A stretch of DNA of 64,000 nt from Lumbricus rubellus (Eukaryota; Annelida; Clitellata; Crassiclitellata; Lumbricidae): the NCBI GenBank assembly GCA_945859605.1, contig OX243816.1, forward strand, positions 37,546,676-37,610,675, given 5' to 3'. The notes below the pieces were generated by a model, which searched no databases, had not been told where the DNA came from, and saw only the letters and a program-made list of their open reading frames with translations. The position numbers and the translations under genes are program-made. Below are positions 30,801 through 40,129 of this stretch, one piece after another (positions within the stretch are counted from its first letter, which is position 1; each line of letters begins with the position of its first letter).

Positions 30801-31692
30801 CATCTTTGTTCTTCATATTAATAATAGCCTTTTTATTCGCTAAATAATCAGGAAGTGGAATGTAGGAACTACCTTTCAATGGTTTATATACCACTGTATC
30901 GATATCCAACTTCAAAACGGTTTTGAATCTCCAATTACTCCCCCGCATCTGAAAACTTGCCATGCTCTCCTTAATTTTATCCGCTGCGTTGGCATATATT
31001 TCCCTCACATCGGTTGCTTCTAAAATAATATCACTCTTTGATTTGAAATTAGGCTCAGCCGTTACTACTTCGCCGGTTTTCATATCTACTTTCTCCATTT
31101 CGCACATGAGATCGAATTGAACTTTTACCCCGCGATTTTTCCCTAGCAGCCTAACTACATGCGGTCTTACAGCCTTGAGAAAAGTTGCAACATCGATCCC
31201 GTTGTCGCCATCGATCGTGTATCTTTTTGTAAACCCTTTGATGGCCGTCGCAGTCTCTCGAAGTTTGAACCTATGAATGGGTGGTTTTATTTGCGGGGGT
31301 AACTGACTAATCTCGCGAGTCAGCCAATCCGAAAAAACTATTTTATTTTTCCCCGGATGCAAAAATTTCCAAGTAGTAGTCAAGAATGCCGTAAGTTCCG
31401 CTTTTGCTAATCTCGAGTATCCCCGCACACCTCTCTTTTTTGCAATTTCTCGCAATTCTCGCACAGTGGCGGGAGTATGCGCTGGTGCTTTGTTGACCTG
31501 AGCCCGAGCGCCTAGTCGATCTCCCTGCGATATGAACGCTATGAGTTCCGCTTTTCGCAAACTCGAGTATCCTCTTTGTCCTCTCTGTTTAGGAATTTGT
31601 CGTAATTCTTTCAGATTATACGATGAGTAGTCCATTTTATATTGGGATTTCTTCTCTTTAGACCGAGTAATGTATTCCATTTTTTCAGTCAT
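27820..31692 (-). CDS. POLB: Protein-primed family B DNA polymerase
   Basis: 1290 residues. Two SAP/Rho-N-like repeats lie at 26-54 and 76-104 (ELRQIPKQRGQRGYS; ELREIAKKRGVRGYS). Then come a C2H2-like finger (C419, C422, H435, C439), ExoI DFES (474-477), an HNH-like CHICEGEF...RDHCHLTG...HNLCN (574-607), ExoII NLTGYD (622-627), ExoIII YNLSD (783-787), motif A DANNLYG (883-889), motif B KLMNNSVFG (1026-1034) and motif C DTD (1126-1128). Exonuclease and polymerase residues are all present, so it should be active. It would replicate the linear element from protein-primed ends. It starts 65 bp inside the right TIR. The N-terminal part is partly repeated at the left end. Confidence 0.96.
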   Translation of the reverse strand: MTEKMEYITRSKEKKSQYKMDYSSYNLKELRQIPKQRGQRGYSSLRKAELIAFISQGDRLGARAQVNKAPAHTPATVRELREIAKKRGVRGYSRLAKAELTAFLTTTWKFLHPGKNKIVFSDWLTREISQLPPQIKPPIHRFKLRETATAIKGFTKRYTIDGDNGIDVATFLKAVRPHVVRLLGKNRGVKVQFDLMCEMEKVDMKTGEVVTAEPNFKSKSDIILEATDVREIYANAADKIKESMASFQMRGSNWRFKTVLKLDIDTVVYKPLKGSSYIPLPDYLANKKAIINMKNKDEECFKWCVARAVNPVEEHPERITKELIRQSEELNWSGIEFPVAADANVIGKFEKNNNISINVFGYEKEVNVFPLYISKHENDRCVDLLLISDGEKKHYCWIKNFNRLMVVKTENTTTSMYYCKRCLIGFSRKESLHKHTEYCSQQDAQRIELPEPGTMLSFTHYYRKMRVPFLYFADFESFIKPIGTCQPVPSTSYTNKYQKHTPSSFCYHLKCFDDEVYSQEPVRFTAENEDDDVAQLFIDSIEENVKRIYNEFKFPKKMIFGKKEQVLFDSATVCHICEGEFIGDEKRVRDHCHLTGKFRGAAHNLCNLKYKVPKFFPVVFHNLTGYDSHLFIKKLRGEHGEKIKCIPCNEEKYISFSREVVVDKFVDADGKEREVKRELRFIDSFRFMPSSLDALSKNLQKDQCKNLGKYFEGEKLDLLLRKGVYPYDYVDGVERLNETELPPKHAFYSKLNDSGISEKDYAHAKTVWDKFECKTLRQYHDLYNLSDVLLLADVFENFRDVCMKHYNLDPAWYYTSPGLAWDAALKTTGVELELLSDYDMLLMIKQGIRGGVSTISHRYAKANNEYMGEAFNPTQHSVFIPYLDANNLYGWAMSKPLPTHGFEWMNDDELNDWRNITERDGVGCVLEVDLEYPKELHDLHNDYPLAPESVKPAGSDVAKLIPNLNDKVKYVVHYENLKLYERLGLKIVKIHRGIKFVESAWLKKYIDLNTNLRTKATNDFEKDFFKLMNNSVFGKTMEAIENRVDIRLVSGEKEAIKLAAKTNYDRRTIFDENLIAVHMKKTKLFYNKPIYLGMCILDISKTLMYEFHYNYIKAKYGDRAKLLFTDTDSLAYEIKTEDFYKDISPDVQSMFDTSDYPSDHPSGIESGANKKVVGMFKDEAAGKQIEEFVGLRSKLYSYKMAGEDYKKCKGVKKNVVKKSITHADYKDCVFTKRQQSRAMNVIRSYRHEIYTEEVNKIALSANDDKRVIMDDGIHTLAYGHYTLKTKQNKE

Positions 31693-31757
31693 TTTATATA
31701 CGCCAGAGAAAATGTTTTTTTACTTTTTTACTTTTTTACTTTTTTACGACAGACGCC
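31693..31757 (-). promoter_or_regulatory. polB leader with T-tract repeats
   Basis: Between the right TIR and the polB ATG lie four TACTTTTT-type repeats (about 31712-31748 on the plus strand) and ...CGTATATAAA directly before the start codon. The left end has lost this 65-bp segment. It is the only place for a dedicated polB promoter. Confidence 0.4.
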
Positions 31758-31919
31758 GAATTTGAAAAAGTAAGGCTATATTGGTCAAACTGTGCGGGCA
31801 CTCAGTTTTTTTAGGCTATACTGGTCAAATTGTCCGAGCTCAAGGCTATACTGGTCAAATTGTCCGAGCTCAAGGCTATACTGGTCAAATTGTCCGAGCT
31901 TGCTACTTTGACCTCTACT
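31758..31919. repeat. Right terminal inverted repeat of the Maverick
   Basis: About 162 bp, inverse of 15909-16103. It contains three 30-bp units AAGGCTATACTGGTCAAATT (plus-strand sense) with TGTCCGAGCTC spacers, then a diverged GGTCAAACTGTGCGGGCACTC unit. TSD TATACG follows at 31920-31925. Confidence 0.9.
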
Positions 31920-32061
31920 TATACGCCATGTTATATCATATAATGTAATAATTATTGAAGCAACGTCAAATATACCGTATTTGCATTAATTCATTCAAAT
32001 GGCTAATGTTATAAAATTATAGACGTGCGCAACTGAATAAGCCGAGAGCCTAAATACAACA

Positions 32062-33910
32062 ATGAAGGTTGCAGCAGCTGTTAGTATCTTCTGCCTCATC
32101 CTGGCCGTCGTCAACGGTGCGGTTTTTCAAGTTGCCCCGATCGTCAGCGAAGTCGACGGTAAACATTTCAGTCTACTTTTAGGAGAGCGTGCATATTAAC
32201 GTCTGACCTAATCAATTTGGTACATGACTTAGTCTACGTGACGCCGCTAACTTAATCAATAAAGTATTTCATCCATTATCTGTAGTGTGATTTTAAGAAA
32301 CGGGCGTGAGTGGTATTAGTCTTATTGGTTCAGATTATAGGCCTACCCCAAACTGCGAGGACACTTTTCTCAGTCAATTTACGAAAATCGTGTTAAAACA
32401 TTTTTTATATACCTCGCAGGGTAAATAATCCTAAATCAAGAACTGAAGTCACATCGTGAGTTCTAATCCAGTGGTTCCCAACCTCCTTTGACTTTAGGGC
32501 CACTTATTCTAAGTTTGAGGACAAGAGGGCCACATTTTCTTAGTTGATGGACATTAGGGGGCCACAAGGCTAAATTTCATTTAATTAAAAAGCGTATAAA
32601 TTTGCTACAATTGAAGCAAAATAGGATGTTTTATGTCATTCATAGACGTCAGAATAAAACAATTTATAATACAAAATAATTGTGGTCCATGCTGTCGAAA
32701 TTGACAATTTTTTCATATATTATAAAAAATTATTTGAGAGATGAGGGCCTTTTCTGAGGCCTGGCGGGCCACTTTGGCCCGCTGGCCACGGGTTGGGAAT
32801 CACTGGTCTAATCATATAGGCAACGGGGCTATTCAGTGACGACATCAGTGAATTATTCTTGTTCTGTAGGTGAACTGCAGATCCATTGTTCGATCGAGTG
32901 GGGTGATGGAATCACGTACACCATCAACATAGGCGAGGAAGTCCAACTGCCGTCTGTCAATGGCGGGTACTGCCACCACTGCGAATGCCGGGGATCCGGA
33001 ATGAGTTGTGCGCAGCTATACAGGTCAGTTTGCTTCTAAAACGTTCGTGCGGATTGGTGGACGGAATGACGGAAGGAATGACGGAAGCAGAAATTGCCAG
33101 AAAAGTACACGAAGGAAGACGGGAAGAGATGAAGGAAGGAAGGTTAGAATGAAGGAATGGAGAGGAAGGAAGGAACGATGTACAAAAGAATTATTTGCGA
33201 AGGAATAGAAAACAACTATACGTGAACAAGTAAGGCCTTCCATGCGTCATTTGTTACAAGTGAATTGAGTTTGGAGGGAGACCCGGTACCGTGGTAGCGC
33301 ATTGTATAAGACACTAGCACGGAGAACAGCGAGCCCCCTCCTTCAGCAGAGACGTGTTTTGTAGGCTGTTATTATCGCCGTTTTGTGACAGGCTCTGTTC
33401 TGTTAGTATAATTAAGAAGATTTATGCATTCAGTAATAATAATATAATTTTGCGTTCTTGTGAATTGCTTCAACCGTAGCCTACACTGTAACCGGTTGCG
33501 GTCTGTCAACCGGAGTGTTCAGTAAAGGAATATTATTATTTTTTATTATTTCATTATTATTATTATTATTATTATAATTTATTATTATTATTACAATATC
33601 AATAAATCATAATTATTATTATTGTCGTTGAAAGAGTCTACAGTTAATCATGTTAATCAGTCAAACAATTAGATTAGACTTATTGGATGGCTGACTCTTT
33701 GAAGTACTGACAGGACTCATAAAAAAGTCAATCAGTTAGCCTACTTAGACAGGTAGTCTGAATAGTCATCGGTGGCTTGCCTTTGGGATTGTCTTTGAGC
33801 CTGCAGTTAACGACATAACTTTACTTTATGACTTTAGTGAGTCTCCTGACTGTCCGGGTGTACAATACAGTACCGATGAAAACGGAAACGTTTTTGCCGT
33901 CGGTAAGTGA
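32062..33910 (+). CDS. Gene B: small secreted six-cysteine peptide (three coding exons)
   Basis: The exons are 32062-32158, 32870-33023 and 33838-33910 (phases 1 and 2, GT/AG borders), giving about 107 residues. The signal peptide is MKVAAAVSIFCLILAVVNG. The core has HCS, GYCHHCEC, MSCAQLY, and the last exon gives ESPDCPG and a short neutral end before TGA. Six cysteines match genes A and C. Its promoter is 18 kb upstream across the Maverick, so expression may be impaired or altered. GTAAGTGA at the apparent end could instead be a splice donor. Confidence 0.7.
32469..32805. mobile_element. hAT-type MITE
   Basis: The ends CAGTGGTTCCCAACCT and GGGTTGGGAATCACTG are inverted. 8-bp flanks TTCTAATC and GTCTAATC match at seven of eight positions. 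It is 337 bp, non-coding, and lies in intron 1 of gene B. Confidence 0.85.
33040..33210 (+). repeat. Purine-rich GGAA-type intronic tract
   Basis: GGACGGAATGACGGAAGGAATGACGGAAG-like DNA begins a few bases after the exon 2 donor. The same position holds comparable tracts in genes A (about 4690-4795), C (46395-46580) and D (52270-52550). Confidence 0.7.
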
Positions 33911-35690
33911 TGACGGTCAGCAGCACAACTGTCAAGACGACCTGCTCAGCATCTTCAACGATTGTCAGGAAATTTGTTTTCTGAAGAACGTGAAGAAATT
34001 TCGTCTTCGCATCATAGTTACCATATGAACCGCGAATGCTTTTTTCTGACTTCACTTATAATAAATATATAATACTATCACACGCTTTGAAAATCTATCG
34101 ACCTAACTGTATTGAAGTGGAAGAGATATTAGTAGCTTCAGTTAAAGAAATTTGTAGAATTTCATCTTGAGTGTATTTGGCGTTAACCTTGACTTAATAA
34201 AATGTCAGTCAATGTCAAATCTTCTAAGTTTTATTATACAGGAAAAGTTTTCTTCTCAGGTCTGAGGTCTCGTATGCCTACACAAACAATTGAGATCGTG
34301 TTATACATGTAGGTCTAAGTTTATAAGAAACGGTCCTCCAATATATCCCGACAATTTTTCAGGCGATGAACAAAGAGCATTTCCGAAGCGCATTTTTAAA
34401 GTTGCCAGACAAAATTGAGAACCATGAGGATATTAAAAACGATTTTTCTGCAGTAAAATCCATGAAAGTTGTTTCTTATCACCACAAAATATTAGGCTAG
34501 CTATTATATGAAAATTAAATTCTTATCATTAAACAATTCTTAACGATAAAAATTTAGGCCTAAGTCTCGTAAGTCTTAAGCTTATTTATAATGTCATTTT
34601 TGTAATTCCGATACTAACACCAAAAACTTATTTTTCGTCCATTTGGCTATAATATAGGGGCCTAATTATGTTCATCATGCACGTGTAATTCATTAGAATC
34701 AACCGCGGTAGGAGCGATTAGGTTACGGGCTCTGGTTTGTCTTCTTTTGAGATTTAGAATTAATATAGTGTGCGACTACCAACTTTGACTTTTCAAATGT
34801 ATTAGCTTTCCTTTTGCTTTATTGCTTAAAATTTGTGTTTATATTCCATCGTTACTAAAGAAAGTTATCACTTTTTCTTTACTTTATGATTGAAATCGCA
34901 CAACGCATAAAATATTCACAGAAGAGCGTTATGAGACGGACAAAAAACTGGAAAGTAGCCTAATGACCAGTTGCTTGAAACTTATACAGTCAATAATAAT
35001 AGTAGTAGTAATGTAGTAATAATAATAATGATAAAAATAATAATAATAATAAAAATAAATAAAATTAAAATTATTATAATAGCCTAATGACAATTTCTAT
35101 GGCGTCGTAACACACCGTAACACTGGTTGCAAGGGCGCCTCACATATATAGGCCTACTATGCTAGCAGCAGGATAGGCCTTGCAAAATAATTGTCTTGAA
35201 TCCAGATTTGAAGGAGTCAACTGAGTCAGCTGCTCGCAGGGCGGGACGAAGACCGTTCCAGCATCTTGGACGGTAACTGAGAAAGCGCGATCACCGAAGC
35301 AAATTCGTAGTCATGAGACAGTAATATTAGGCTATAATAATAAATAAAACAGCAAAAATAAGAGACTTTGTATAAGTCACAAAGGTGACAATGGGTGCAA
35401 AATAGGCTGGGCTCGTCGCTCGCAATAAACTTCAGCAAAATATTTAATCAGTGCAGCCTGAGCTTCCGGACCCTTAAAAGTCGTCGAGCCCCTGGGCATT
35501 TGTCCCCTCTGCCCCTCTAGGCGGGATTGGGTCTGAGTATACACATATATTATACGTGCAGCAGAGTTTAGCGCCGACTGTATCCGCTCTAGCTGGAATG
35601 CCGGGAGATCCGCAAGTATACTTCCACCATGCACCAGAGTATACTCTCATGAATGCATACATGTAGGCCTATGTATACGTTCCATATAAA
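33911..35690. other. Gene B 3' flank and spacer
   Basis: No gene seen. The first 250 bp resemble the flank of gene A. AT-rich simple sequence occurs at about 34995-35080 (AAT/AAAT). A stretch near 35225-35640 (GACGAAGACCGTTCCAGCATCTTGG) looks like a decayed retroelement in minus orientation without intact domains. Confidence 0.4.
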
Positions 35691-35755
35691 CCCGTCAACG
35701 GCATTTCTTAGAAGAATCACGAGGCCGAAACGTTTACGTTTTGCAGGAACTTGTT

Positions 35756-35787
<32 letters not shown>

Positions 35788-36500
35788 TATCATCATAATC
35801 ATCATCATTATAGGCCTACCAGCAAGCGTTCAGCCTACACCACGCACTGATCTAATTTTGTGGGTGCATGTCGCACGTTCTGCTATGAGAGAGTGTGATT
35901 AAATTGGTTTGATGCAGTAATTGGTCGTAAAACCGTTTATAGTCTTCAATAATATTCCTTGTATACGGATATTGATCAAGGGCTATAATCCGGTCACGCA
36001 GAGGAACAGAAGGGCAGCATCAAGACAGGTCTCGCTAATTTAAGAAATAGTAATGAGATCCGGGACATGGAACGTTGCCTGTGAAGCTTTGAACCCATAT
36101 CCATCGAGTCAGACAGAGAGATTCTCCACGGGTCAAGTTCTTCAGCGTGGTCTCGGCTGCAACTACTGGTTTGACAATTTTAATCACGACAGTTGTAGTA
36201 AGCTTAATTAAACATGACTATAATAGAAGACCAATGTGAAATGAACATGCATGGTCGAGACATATATGTTATACAAGGTAACTTCTAGAGTTCATGTCGC
36301 ACCCTTAGATCTCAACCGGCGTGACTTCCATTCATACTTTTCATACTTGCAGCGGATTTTAACAGTCTCACTAGATAATTTCAATGAAAAATGAGCGGTT
36401 GGTCAATACTGGCAACGTAGAGTATATTTTTTGAAAGTTTTCATAATAATTCTTTATTCCAGTTGCATGTTTCTGTTTGACTCTTGCGATTGAAACATTC
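35691..36500. other. Segmental duplication block 2, left part
   Basis: Homologous to about 7320-8350, including ACCACGCACTGAT, GGTTTGATGCAGTAATTGG and CTCGGCTGCAAC in order. (CAT)n at 35755-35800 parallels CATCATCATTAG at 7383. No gene seen. Confidence 0.7.
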
Positions 36501-36502
36501 AG

Positions 36503-39165
36503 TAGAACCTCTCACCTCACCTCTCTCTAACCTCATTTCTCTATCTCCTCTCCCTAACCTCATTTCTCCCTCTCCTCTCCCTAACCTCATTTCTCCCTCC
36601 CCTCACCTCTCCTTAACCTCATTTCTCTCTCTCCTCTCCCTAACCTCATTTCTCCCTCCCCTCACCTCTCCCTAACCTCATTTCTCTCTCTCCTCTCCCT
36701 AACCTCATTTCTCCCTCCCCTCACCTCTCCCTAACCTCATTTCTCTCTCTCCTCTCCCTAACCTAATTTCTCCCTCCCCTCACCTCTCCCTAACCTCATT
36801 TCACTCTCTCCTCTCCCTAACCTCATTTCTCCCTCCCCTCACCTCTCCCTAACCTCATTTCTCTCTCTCCTCTCCCTAACCTCATTTCTCCCTCCCCTCA
36901 CCTCTCCCTAACCTCATTTCTCTCTCCTCTCCCTAACCTCATTTCTCCCTCCCCTCACCTCTCCCTAACCTCATTTCTCTCTCTCCTCTCCCTAACCTAA
37001 TTTCTCCCTCCCCTCACCTCTCCCTAACCTCATTTCTCTCTCTCCTCTCCCTAACCTCATTTCTCCCTCCCCTCACCTCTCCCTAACCTCATTTCTCTCT
37101 CTCCTCTCCCTAACCTCATTTCTCCCTCCCCTCACCTCTCCCTAACCTCATTTCTCTCTCTCCTCTCCCTAACCTCATTTCTTCCTCCCCTCACCTCTCC
37201 CTAACCTCATTTCTCTCTCTCCTCTCCCTAACCTCATTTCTCCCTTCCCTCACCTCTCCCTAACCTCATTTCTCTCTCTCCTCTCCCTAACCTCATTTCT
37301 CCCTCCCCTCACCTCTCCCTAACCTCATTTCTCTCTCTCCTCTCCCTAACCTCATTTCTCCCTCCCCTCACCTCTCCCTAACCTCATTTCTCTCTCCTCT
37401 CCCTAACCTCATTTGTCTCTCTCCTCTCCCTAATCTAATTTCTCCCTCCCTCACCTCTCCCTAACCTCATTTCTCTCTCTCTTCTCCCTAACCTCAATTC
37501 TCCCTCCCCTCACCTCTTCCTAACCTCATTTCTCTCTCTCCTCTCCCTAACCTCATTTCTCCCTCCCCTCACCTCTCCCTAACCTCATTACTCTCTCTCC
37601 TCTCCCTAACCTCATTTCTCCCTCCCCTCACCTCTCCCTAACCTCATTTCTCTCTCCTCTCCCTAACCTCATTTCTCCCTCCCCTCACCTCTCCCTAACC
37701 TCATTTCTCTCTCTCCTCTCCCTAACCTCATTTCTCCCTCCCCTCACCTCTCCCTAACCTCATTTCTCTCTCTCCTCTCCCTAACCTAATTTCTCCCTCC
37801 CCTCACCTCTCCCTAACCTCATTTCTCTCTCTCCTCTCCCTAACCTCATTTCTCCCTCCCCTCACCTCTCCCTAACCTCATTTCTCTCTCTCCTCTCCCT
37901 AACCTCATTTCTCCCTCCCCTCACCTCTCCCTAACCTCATTTCTCTCTCTCCTCTCCCTAACCTCATTTCTTCCTCCCCTCACCTCTCCCTAACCTCATT
38001 TCTCTCTCTCCTCTCCCTAACCTCATTTCTCCCTTCCCTCACCTCTCCCTAACCTCATTTCTCTCTGTCCTCTCCCTAACCTCATTTTTCCCTCCCCTCA
38101 CCTCTCCCTAACCTCATTTCTCTCTCTCCTCTCCCTAACCTCATTTCTCCCTCCCCTCACCTCTCCCTAACCTCATTTCTCTCTCCTCTCCCTAACCTCA
38201 TTTCTCCCTCCCCTCACCTCTCCCTAACCTCATTTCTCTCTCCTCTCCCTAACCTCATTTCTCCCTCCCCTCACCTCTCCCTAACCTCATTTCTCTCTCT
38301 CTCCTCTCCCTAACCTCATTTCTCCCTCCCCTCACCTCTCCCTAACCTCATTTCTCTCTCTCCTCTCCCTAACCTAATTTCTCCCTCCCCTCACCTCTCT
38401 CTAACCTCATTTCTCTCTCTCCTCTCCCTAACATCATTTCTCCCTCCCCTCACCTCTCCCTAACCTCATTTCTCTCTCTCCTCTCCCTAACCTCATTTCT
38501 CCCTTCCCTCACCTCTCCCTAACCTCATTTCTCTCTCTCCTCTCCCTAACCTCATTTCTTCCTCCCCTCACCTCTCCCTAACCTCATTTCTCTCTCTCCT
38601 CTCCCTAACCTCATTTCTCCCTTCCCTCACCTCTCCCTAACCTCATTTCTCTCTCTCCTCTCCCTAACCTCATTTCTCCCTCCCCTCACCTCTCCCTAAC
38701 CTCATTTCTCTCTCTCCTCTCCCTAACCTCATTTCTCCCTCCCTTCACCTCTCCCTAACCTCATTTCTCTCTCCTCTCCCTAACCTCATTTGTCTCTCTC
38801 CTCTCCCTAATCTAATTTCTCCCTCCCTCACCTCTCCCTAACCTCATTTCTCTCTCTCTTCTCCCTAACCTCATTTCTCCCTCCCCTCACCTCTCCCTAA
38901 CCTCATTTCTCCCTCTCCTCTCCCTAACCTCATTTCTCCCTCCCCTCACCTCTCCCTAACCTCATTTCTCTCTCTCCTCTCCCTAACCTCATTTCTCCCT
39001 CCCCTCACCTCTCCCTAACCTCATTTCTCTCTCCTCTCCCTAACCTCATTTCTCCTTCCCCTCACCTCTCCCTAACCTCATTTCTCTCTCTCCTCTCCCT
39101 AACCTCATTTCTCCCTCCCCTCACCTATCCCTCACATCACCTCTCCATCCCAACTCATGTATAAA
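36503..39165. repeat. 59-bp pyrimidine minisatellite, about 2.66 kb
   Basis: Around 45 copies of a 59-bp dimer of related half-units (ACCTCTCCCTAACCTCATTT + CTCTCTCTC, and CTCTCCCTAACCTCATTT + CTCCCTCCCCTC). The plus strand is nearly all pyrimidine apart from AA and A in CCCTAACCTCA. Point variants (TTCCTCC, CCCTTCC, AACCTAATTT) recur at intervals, indicating higher-order duplications. Confidence 0.95.
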
Positions 39166-39545
39166 CATTAAACAGGTTCTGCGACGAATCCGTTCAGCTG
39201 TTGTTTTCCTATCAAAGTCCGATATAATTATTATAATGATGTGCTAATGATTGCTCTGATTTTATGTCCTTTTCAGCAGTCTAATTCAAGAGATTATCAT
39301 GAACATACGCAGTGCTCGTGATTAGCCTATACAAGTGTACATGTATGCATATGCATATAATTATCCAGTTATGCTGATGTATTATGTGTATTCCAGTTAT
39401 GCTGATGTATTTATTATGTGTATTCCAGTTATGCTGATGTATTTGCTGACACCACTGGTGTGTGAGTGTGATTGTGTGCGTCTGTGCGCGCGTGCAGCAG
39501 CCATGCCGATAGCTTCAATTTTTGTGAGCTCATAATTATAGCCTT
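39166..39545. other. Segmental duplication block 2, right part
   Basis: It matches 13398-13760: GGTTCTGCGACGAATCCGTT, CGATATAATTATTATAATGA and TTATGTCCTTTT. It also contains three short direct repeats of TTCCAGTTATGCTGATGTAT (about 39362-39440). No gene seen. Confidence 0.7.
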
Positions 39546-40129
39546 CTCACTGTGCATAGCCTATGCATATAGGCCTACATAACCATAAAATTAACCATAA
39601 CCATAAAAAGTAGAATTTCATAAAAAAGAGTCATTCCTGACCTGGACTATTGCCTTAATTATATCCTGCATAATATTATAAGCTTATATCTGATGCTTGG
39701 GCAAGGGTATGCGTGGGCGGTAATTTAGCCTTACCGCACGCATGGTACTTTATTCAGTACCCGCTCATGACGTCTGGGGCGCAGGTTATAACCCATTTGC
39801 TTCGCTGGGAGAGCAACCCGTAGAGGACATAGCCTGTTCTTGTGAGAATCGCCGAAAACAAACGGGCATCAGAATGACGAATTTTGACGAAATAGTTCTT
39901 CAGACTTTGGAATAATTATCACCTGGAAGATCTCGCTGACGGACCAGCCTATTTATCACGTCTTGGAGCCTATACCCCTTTCATGCTGCCGAACAAACCC
40001 ACACCGTACAGGAGCTCATAAATAGAGGCTACAGCGCAGTAGCTCGTACCACATCTTAGAGCTTGAGGCTAGCTTAAACCACCATGAGCAGTGAGCAAAC
40101 GGAAGGCACAAAGATACTGCCTGGTACTA
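39546..40129. other. Spacer with orphan promoter-like element
   Basis: GGTAATTTAGCC at 39719-39730 with flanking GCGTGGGCGG and CGCACGCATGGTACTTTATT closely resembles the upstream element of gene C (41928) and gene D. There is no good TATA or exon behind it. It may be a relic of a lost gene copy. Nothing else recognised. Confidence 0.4.

Larger units (their letters stand above)
15909..31919. mobile_element. Complete Maverick/Polinton (adintovirus-like) element, 16.0 kb
   Basis: It begins AGTAGAGGTCAAAGTAGCAA and ends with the exact inverse, giving the AG...CT termini and 6-bp duplication typical of Polintons. It carries the full diagnostic set: retroviral-type integrase, protein-primed PolB, A32-like ATPase, adenain-like protease, double jelly-roll capsid protein and penton-like protein. 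All key frames are open. Genes are intronless and separated by 12-29 bp in most places. It sits in the 5'UTR intron of gene B. Whether it still makes particles cannot be told from sequence. Confidence 0.96.

Noticed and set aside
15909..31919. LTR retrotransposon because of the integrase with chromodomain
   Set aside because: There is no reverse transcriptase, gag or LTR; PolB, ATPase, capsid genes and 6-bp TSD identify a Polinton.
35474..35662. Possible small gene near 35.5 kb
   Set aside because: Short overlapping frames with no start context, domain or repeated conservation.
36503..39165. CRISPR-like array or true telomere
   Set aside because: Repeats are contiguous without unique spacers, and CCCTAA is embedded in a longer unit inside ordinary intergenic DNA.
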